Shown here: positions 6,706 through 10,311 of the stretch, piece after piece
Numbering within the stretch: the stretch's first letter is position 1
Layout: each line of letters opens with the position of its first letter
Assembly: GCA_024998705.1 (NCBI GenBank)
Contig: JACOEF010000237.1
Location: 1-10,311 of the forward strand
Length of the DNA stretch: 10,311 nt
From: Nitrospira sp.
Lineage (GTDB): Bacteria; Nitrospirota; Nitrospiria; Nitrospirales; Nitrospiraceae
Reading direction: 5' to 3'
Made by a program: the position numbers and the translations under genes
The notes under the pieces: generated by a model
What the model was told of the DNA's origin: nothing
The model's database searches: none
Seen by the model: the letters and a program-made list of their open reading frames with translations, nothing else

Positions 6706-7272
6706 TTATTTCGTGTCCCGCTTCTCTTCTTCCTTTTCCAGACGATCGAACAACCGGTCCGCATTCTTCCGTACAAAATCACGGACCTGACTATTCAGTT
6801 CCTTCGCCTGTTCCAGATTGTTCTTCATATCTTCGAGGCTGAGCTTGGTCAAGACATAGTAGATGCCGGATTTTTCGTCTTTGTAGCGATCCATCGGCTT
6901 CACACCGTTCAACGTCACAGCAGAGAACGTCTTCACGGCCCGCTCGATGTTCTGTTCTTCACTGTTACGCGAAAAGTCGCCGGCGGTCGTGGAAGCCGCA
7001 TAGTCCCGCATAAGATAGGCGGTATAGGTTTCGAAGGTTTTGGCGATTTCCGCGCGGCTGCGGTTCTCCGCCGTGTCCCAGGCTAACGGTTCGTTGCGCA
7101 CACCGACCACCGAACCGACGCCGTAGAAGGACTTGTCGCTGTTCTCGTTGAAGGCACCGGATCCTTTTTTGACCCAGTTCGGAGGCCCGCCGCAGGCAGT
7201 CAGCCCAATGAGGAGTACAAGCGCCAGTACGCTCCCGGTGAACTTGGACAAAGCTCCCTCTACTCTGCTCAT
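6706..7272 (-). CDS. LPP20-family lipoprotein
   Basis: A 188-residue lipoprotein, first gene of the minus-strand block. The open frame extends further upstream, but the ATG at 7272 is chosen because AAGGAGG lies about seven bases before it and because it gives a proper signal peptide with lipobox LTAC (Cys27). The mature protein shows the LPP20 pattern: PNWV (31-34), SFYGVGSV (48-55), then A-x-x-R-S-R-A-E-I-A-K-T-F (68-80), a mixed helix-strand middle and GIYYVLTKLSLED (136-148). The C-terminal 40 residues form a charged helix, possibly a coiled coil. LPP20 proteins include FlgP-type flagellar lipoproteins and Helicobacter LPP20, but no flagellar gene is present here. It ends in tandem stops TAA TAG. 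Neighbours suggest a cell-envelope complex. The family call is strong; the function is unknown. Confidence 0.9.
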   Translation of the reverse strand: MSRVEGALSKFTGSVLALVLLIGLTACGGPPNWVKKGSGAFNENSDKSFYGVGSVVGVRNEPLAWDTAENRSRAEIAKTFETYTAYLMRDYAASTTAGDFSRNSEEQNIERAVKTFSAVTLNGVKPMDRYKDEKSGIYYVLTKLSLEDMKNNLEQAKELNSQVRDFVRKNADRLFDRLEKEEEKRDTK

Positions 7273-7396
7273 ACGATTCCTCCTTGGTGTGACACAGATG
7301 ACCGATGACGGCGTAGTTGTGTGCGGAAAGATGATGGGAGCGACACGTGCGTGGTTCACTGTCACCAGACACAGTTGGGCGAAAAAAGCAGATTTT

Positions 7397-7425
7397 ATGC
7401 TAACATGCACCCCTAACACTGTCAA
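7397..7425 (-). promoter_or_regulatory. Strong sigma70-like promoter for the lipoprotein block
   Basis: On the minus strand a perfect TTGACA (7425-7420) and TAGCAT (7402-7397) are separated by exactly 17 bases. Transcription would start near 7390, leaving a leader of roughly 120 bases before the LPP20 ATG at 7272. I found no convincing riboswitch in that leader. This is the best promoter match in the window and supports reading the lipoprotein genes as one operon. Confidence 0.65.
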
Positions 7426-7503
7426 CGCGCAACGACTGTTCCGCTTGACGAGAGGGCCGATGCATCACCCCACGACACCGGTTGTTCATGAGGAGACACA
7501 CAC

Positions 7504-7674
7504 ATGGCTGATGTTCAGATTGAAGACGGCATCATTAAAGTGGTGCAACTCGATATCCAGGATCCCAAAGCGGCCGCCGTGTTGGCGGAGTACCCCCAGG
7601 TCCGTTGGCCGGAAATTACGCGCCGGGCGTTGAAGATTGGGCTGGGGTATCTGAAAGGCGGAGGAAAAGACTAG
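7504..7674 (+). CDS. 56-residue orphan protein, antitoxin- or regulator-like
   Basis: A small gene with a good ribosome binding site (AGGAG at 7491-7495, eight bases before the ATG) and a TAG stop. The product starts with a strand-like segment (VQIEDGIIKVVQLDIQD, residues 4-20), then a helix (PKAAAVLAEYP), then RWPEITRRALKIGLGYLKG (34-52), a pattern of a short strand followed by two helices that vaguely recalls ribbon-helix-helix antitoxins. I cannot assign it to a family, and no toxin gene follows: the downstream region is a palindromic repeat and then a convergent gene. It is divergent from the LPP20 gene with a 231-base gap; a weak promoter (TTGGGC 7375-7380, TATGCT 7396-7401, spacing only 15) may serve it. 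Coding is supported by the Shine-Dalgarno site and composition. Confidence 0.65.
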   Translation: MADVQIEDGIIKVVQLDIQDPKAAAVLAEYPQVRWPEITRRALKIGLGYLKGGGKD

Positions 7675-7698
7675 CGATGCGTTGAGAAACCGTACGCC

Positions 7699-7722
7699 GC
7701 GCAGCAAAACAAATCGCTGCGC
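7699..7722 (+). terminator. Stem-loop after the 56-residue gene, weak terminator candidate
   Basis: GCGCAGC (7699-7705) and GCTGCGC (7716-7722) form a perfect seven-base stem with an A-rich ten-base loop, 24 bases after the stop. No T-tract follows on either strand, so intrinsic termination is uncertain; it may act with Rho or only protect the 3' end. Confidence 0.35.
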
Positions 7723-7749
7723 AGGACACCAGATCGGACCTGGATGCCT

Positions 7750-7941
7750 GCAGGCTGTTGAGAAAGTCCGTCCAGCAAGGCCGCAACGAGGTCCACGGCG
7801 CGATGAATAATGAGCGCCACGTGTGTGGACGCCGGCGAGTTGGTGAGCCGGCCGTGTCTTGAGTCCGAGGCGTACCATTGCGGTACGTTGAGGGCCTGAA
7901 CGAAGCGAGAACGCCGCTGGCGGGCCTTCTCAACAGCCTGC
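7750..7941. repeat. 192-base palindromic, MITE/REP-like intergenic repeat
   Basis: The ends are a perfect 15-base inverted repeat: GCAGGCTGTTGAGAA (7750-7764) and its complement (7927-7941), with imperfect pairing continuing inward (CCAGC on both arms). Inside are further hairpins: GTCCAC+GGCGC (7791-7801) with GCGCC (7814-7818) and GTGGAC (7825-7830), and CGTACC (7871-7876) with GGTACG (7882-7887). There is no transposase, so a non-autonomous element or REP-type repeat is likely. From memory, very similar sequences occur many times in Nitrospira genomes; this was not checked. It fills the space between two convergent genes and its last base is also the G of the caspase-like gene's TAG stop. 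Confidence 0.75.
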
Positions 7942-9326
7942 TAGGGCGCGGGGTTATCAGCCTTGGGAGCGCTAGATTGGACAGCGCGGATCGCTCGCTC
8001 ACTTTGTCCGCCTAACTCCAAATACCGGCGGAATGCGTCGACAGACTTTTGCGGATCGTTCAAATGGTCGGCATAGAGCACGTCGAGCGAAAAATAGACA
8101 TCCCCATAGGCCGGATTCACCACTAACGCCTGCTGCATGGCCTGCTCAGCGTCCTGATACTGCCCTTTTTTCTCCAGAGCGAGCGCCAGGGAGTAATGGG
8201 AGTCGGGATTCTGCGGCGCATGTTGTACGGCTGCGCGCGCGGCCAACAACGATTCCTCAAGGTTCGGCAATACTTCCAGGCGAATGTAACTCTTCAGCAC
8301 ATAGGCATCCCCGAAGGACGGATCGTAGCCGATGGCGCGGTTGAGCCGCTCCAACGCCTCTTCGGCTGACTGCTGCCGCTGCAGCAATGCAAAGGCCTGT
8401 TCATATTGGATGCGGGCCTCCCTCATGCGGTCCGCCTCACTCGTCGGTTCCTTCCCGGCCTGGAAGGCGCCTTTTCGACCTTCAATGAGGATCACATCCC
8501 CATCACCCTCCAACTGCACGAATTGCGGATGCTGTGCCCCCTTGGTTGTACGCTCCACATCCTGCTTGACCTGGACGGCGAGTTCACTGGCCATGATCCA
8601 TCCGTTCTTATTGAGATCGGCGGCACCGCTGAGACCGGCGACCAGTGCCGTCACAAATGCACTCTGGCCCGGCGCGTGGCCGACCGTTTCTTCTTTCTCA
8701 GCCGCGGTCAGGACTTGGATGGCTCGCTTTTCCGTCTCATCTTCCTGCGACAAGCGGCCTTCGAGCGACAACGGCTGCGGCGCGGTCACCTCCCATCCGT
8801 AGATGTTCGCATCGAACAACATCAACATGTGTTTAGAGGCGGACCGCCGGCTGAATTCTTTGAGTTGATCGAACGTGATGGCTTTGGCGGAATTGTTCGG
8901 CTGCGCATCCCACGGTACTAGGTACCCCAATTCCTTGGATTGCGCATCCTGAGTGATCCCCGCGTGCCCGGCAAAAAAGAACAACACACGATCCTGCCGC
9001 CCCACCTTGCGCGGCAAATAGTCGTTAAGAATCTGGAGCAGATGCCTGGAACTCGCTTCTTTGTCCCGGAGCTCGATCACTTCATCGAAACCGAGCTCCC
9101 GCAGCGCCGTCGCCATCGCCTGGGCACTCTCCACGGCACCGGGCACCTTCGGCGCCACGAGATAGTTCTCGATACCAACCACGACCGCCCAGGACTTGTA
9201 ATAGAGTCCCTCCGGCTTGCCGACCTGCGCGTGGACCATGGTGGCACTGCCGCAGGTGCCCGCCGCGCACAACGCCACCAGACCGACGAACATTCGACGC
9301 ACACGAGGGTAGAGAGACGCGTTCAT
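7941..9326 (-). CDS. Secreted caspase-fold (peptidase C14-like) protein with EF-hand loop and TPRs, catalytic Cys lost
   Basis: A 461-residue exported protein. The ATG at 9326 gives a signal peptide (YPRVRR, then a hydrophobic core, cleavage near VHAQ, residue 33); the open frame reaches a GTG at 9419, which would bury the signal, and no start has a good Shine-Dalgarno site. Residues 45-280 match the caspase p20-like fold: WAVVVGIENY (46-55), VLFFFAGHAG (114-123) with catalytic-type His121, and LMLFDANIYG (168-177), where active members have D-A-C-x-x-G. Position 174 is Asn (AAC), so the nucleophile is absent; two base changes separate AAC from a Cys codon. Residues 237-248 are a perfect EF-hand loop (D-x-N-x-N-G-x-I-x-x-x-E). 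Residues about 305-441 are three to four TPRs. It is likely a calcium-responsive binding or scaffold protein, not a protease. The TAG stop touches the palindromic repeat. Confidence 0.85.
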   Translation of the reverse strand: MNASLYPRVRRMFVGLVALCAAGTCGSATMVHAQVGKPEGLYYKSWAVVVGIENYLVAPKVPGAVESAQAMATALRELGFDEVIELRDKEASSRHLLQILNDYLPRKVGRQDRVLFFFAGHAGITQDAQSKELGYLVPWDAQPNNSAKAITFDQLKEFSRRSASKHMLMLFDANIYGWEVTAPQPLSLEGRLSQEDETEKRAIQVLTAAEKEETVGHAPGQSAFVTALVAGLSGAADLNKNGWIMASELAVQVKQDVERTTKGAQHPQFVQLEGDGDVILIEGRKGAFQAGKEPTSEADRMREARIQYEQAFALLQRQQSAEEALERLNRAIGYDPSFGDAYVLKSYIRLEVLPNLEESLLAARAAVQHAPQNPDSHYSLALALEKKGQYQDAEQAMQQALVVNPAYGDVYFSLDVLYADHLNDPQKSVDAFRRYLELGGQSERAIRAVQSSAPKADNPAP

Positions 9327-9359
9327 GTAGGGAGTAATCCAGTGAGGTGCAACAAGATC

Positions 9360-9389
9360 AGCGTACCCTCGTCTCCTCCTGACTGTCAA
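9360..9389 (-). promoter_or_regulatory. Candidate promoter for the caspase-fold gene
   Basis: A perfect TTGACA (9389-9384) is followed after 18 bases by TACGCT (9365-9360) on the minus strand, about 34 bases ahead of the ATG at 9326. The -10 match is poor, so the call is tentative. Confidence 0.4.
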
Positions 9390-9464
9390 GAAAGGTGGAG
9401 CCCTCCGGCCTTGCGCCACGCGGCCTTTGCTGCATCTGGTTCAGGCTCACAGACGCGTGGAGGG

Positions 9465-9493
9465 TTGCAGTTCTATGCCCCCGTCCGCATAAT
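9465..9493 (+). promoter_or_regulatory. Candidate sigma70-like promoter for acs
   Basis: TTGCAG (9465-9470) and CATAAT (9488-9493) are spaced by 17 bases. Transcription would start near 9500, about 50 bases before the chosen ATG at 9552 and its GGAGG at 9537-9541. It lies in the 225-base gap between the divergent caspase-fold and acs genes. Confidence 0.55.
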
Positions 9494-9551
9494 GCCAGGA
9501 TGATTGAACCGCGCGCCGGACAGGCCCGCGCTTTGTGGAGGCATGGCACCG

Positions 9552-10311
9552 ATGGACGAGAAGATCGATACGCTCACGAAAGAAGGACGTGTCATTCAAC
9601 CGACCGCCAAGACCAAGGCGGCCGCTCATATTCAGGATTACGACCAGGCGTACAAGGCTTCCATCGCCGATCCGGACGCATTCTGGGGTGGTGTGGCCAA
9701 GGAGCTGGAGTGGTTTTCGCCATGGAGCAAAGTGCTCGACTGGAACTACCCCTGGGCAAAATGGTTTGTCGGCGCGACCTGCAACATCGCCTATAACTGT
9801 TTGGATCGCCACGCGAACACCTGGCGGCGCAATAAAGTCGCCATCATCTGGGTCGGGGAGAACGGCGAAGAGCGGATCTTCACCTATGGAGAATTGCTCC
9901 GCCAGGTTAACCGCTGTGCCAATGCCCTCAAAGCACTTGGCCTGTAGAAGGGCGACCGCGTCACGATCTATCTCCCGAAAATTCCGGAACAAGTCGTCGC
10001 CATGCTGGCCTGCGCCCGTATCGGCCTCATCCACAGCGTCGTGTATTCCGGCTTCAGCGCTCCGGCCCTAGCGAGTCGTATTCAGGACGCCGAAGCGCGC
10101 GTGGTCATTACGGCGGATGTCGGATACGATCGCGGCAAAACCATCAACCTCAAAGGCGTCGTCGACGATGCCGTGAGAACCTGCCCATCCGTCGAAAAGG
10201 TCGTAGTCGTCCGACGCGAATCCTCGGGCGCTCCACTTGCGGCGCCGAAAGAACTCGATTGGGTCGAGTGGCTGAAAGAACAGCCCGCTGTCTGCCGGGC
10301 GGAACCACTCG
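9552..10311 (+). pseudogene. acs: Acetyl-CoA synthetase, N-terminal part, interrupted by an in-frame TAG and cut by the window edge
   Basis: AMP-forming acetyl-CoA synthetase makes acetyl-CoA from acetate, ATP and CoA in the cytoplasm. About 253 codons of a family near 650 residues are visible. Recognisable parts are WFSPWSKVLDWNYPWAKWFV, N-x-x-Y-N-C-L-D-R-H, VAIIWVGE, FTYGELLRQVN, then, after the stop, [34 protein letters not shown] and [16 protein letters not shown] 9552 is preferred since GGAGG (9537-9541) is ten bases away; ATG 9543 is only one base from it, and a TTG at 9504 is also open. A TAG at 9945-9947 breaks the frame exactly where homologues have Lys, Gln or Arg before KGDRV; the frame resumes at once with no shift. 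One base change (CAG or AAG to TAG) explains it. As written the product would be a 131-residue fragment with no ATP-binding loop. Real null allele, readthrough and sequence error cannot be told apart here. Confidence 0.85.

Noticed and set aside
9447..10034. Minus-strand open frame of 195 codons over the acs start
   Set aside because: Antisense to conserved acetyl-CoA synthetase motifs; no homology recognised on the minus strand.
1..10311. Genome-wide reassignment of TAG to an amino acid
   Set aside because: TAG ends six of the nine uninterrupted genes with visible 3' ends (HEAT protein, PIN, small partner, LpoB-like, 56-residue orphan, caspase-fold), which is hard to reconcile with a recoded TAG.
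1..10311. CRISPR array, tRNA, rRNA, transposase or phage genes
   Set aside because: No regularly spaced repeats, cloverleaf-like ends, or recombinase motifs were seen on either strand.

Overview
The window looks like chromosomal DNA of a GC-rich Gram-negative bacterium, most plausibly a Nitrospira (Nitrospirota). The reasons are the run of secreted proteins and lipoproteins with clear lipoboxes, several good Shine-Dalgarno sites, and an intergenic palindromic repeat at 7750-7941 that resembles, from memory and unverified, a repeat common in Nitrospira genomes. The genus call is inference. I see no rRNA, tRNA, CRISPR array, transposase or phage gene.

Layout. Positions 1-704 (minus) hold the N-terminal 234 codons of proC, running off the left edge. 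Divergent from it, 818-2448 (plus) encodes a secreted HEAT-repeat protein and an overlapping small exported protein of unknown function. Positions 2449-2670 are intergenic between convergent genes and hold tandem and inverted repeats. Next comes a long minus-strand block, read from right to left: LPP20-family lipoprotein (7272-6706), LpoB-like lipoprotein (6666-6037), a TPR-type lipoprotein resembling COG3014 (5956-4526), a second LPP20 lipoprotein with an LpoB/TolB-like C-terminal part (4529-3399, broken by an in-frame TAG at 3629-3627), then a small basic protein and a PIN-domain protein arranged like a toxin-antitoxin pair (3364-2671). A strong sigma70-like promoter at 7425-7397 precedes the block. 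Divergent from it is a 56-residue orphan (7504-7674), followed by the palindromic repeat, and then a convergent gene for a secreted caspase-fold/EF-hand/TPR protein (9326-7941). The right edge holds the start of an acetyl-CoA synthetase gene (from 9552), also interrupted by an in-frame TAG at 9945-9947.

How the genes may work together. The four lipoprotein genes form a compact co-directional set with a 4-base ATGA overlap between the last two. They are likely an outer-membrane or periplasmic assembly related to peptidoglycan-synthase activation or to LPP20/FlgP-type structures; the exact role is unknown. The neighbouring caspase-fold protein has lost its catalytic cysteine (Asn instead) but keeps the His, a perfect EF-hand loop and TPRs, so it is probably a binding or scaffold protein rather than a protease.

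The main oddity is the number of damaged or degenerate positions: two in-frame ambers in otherwise well-preserved genes, two changed core residues in ProC, and two changed active-site positions in the PIN protein. Because TAG is the normal stop of six of the nine uninterrupted genes whose 3' ends lie in the window, wholesale recoding of TAG is unlikely. Sequencing error, real decay or local suppression remain open.
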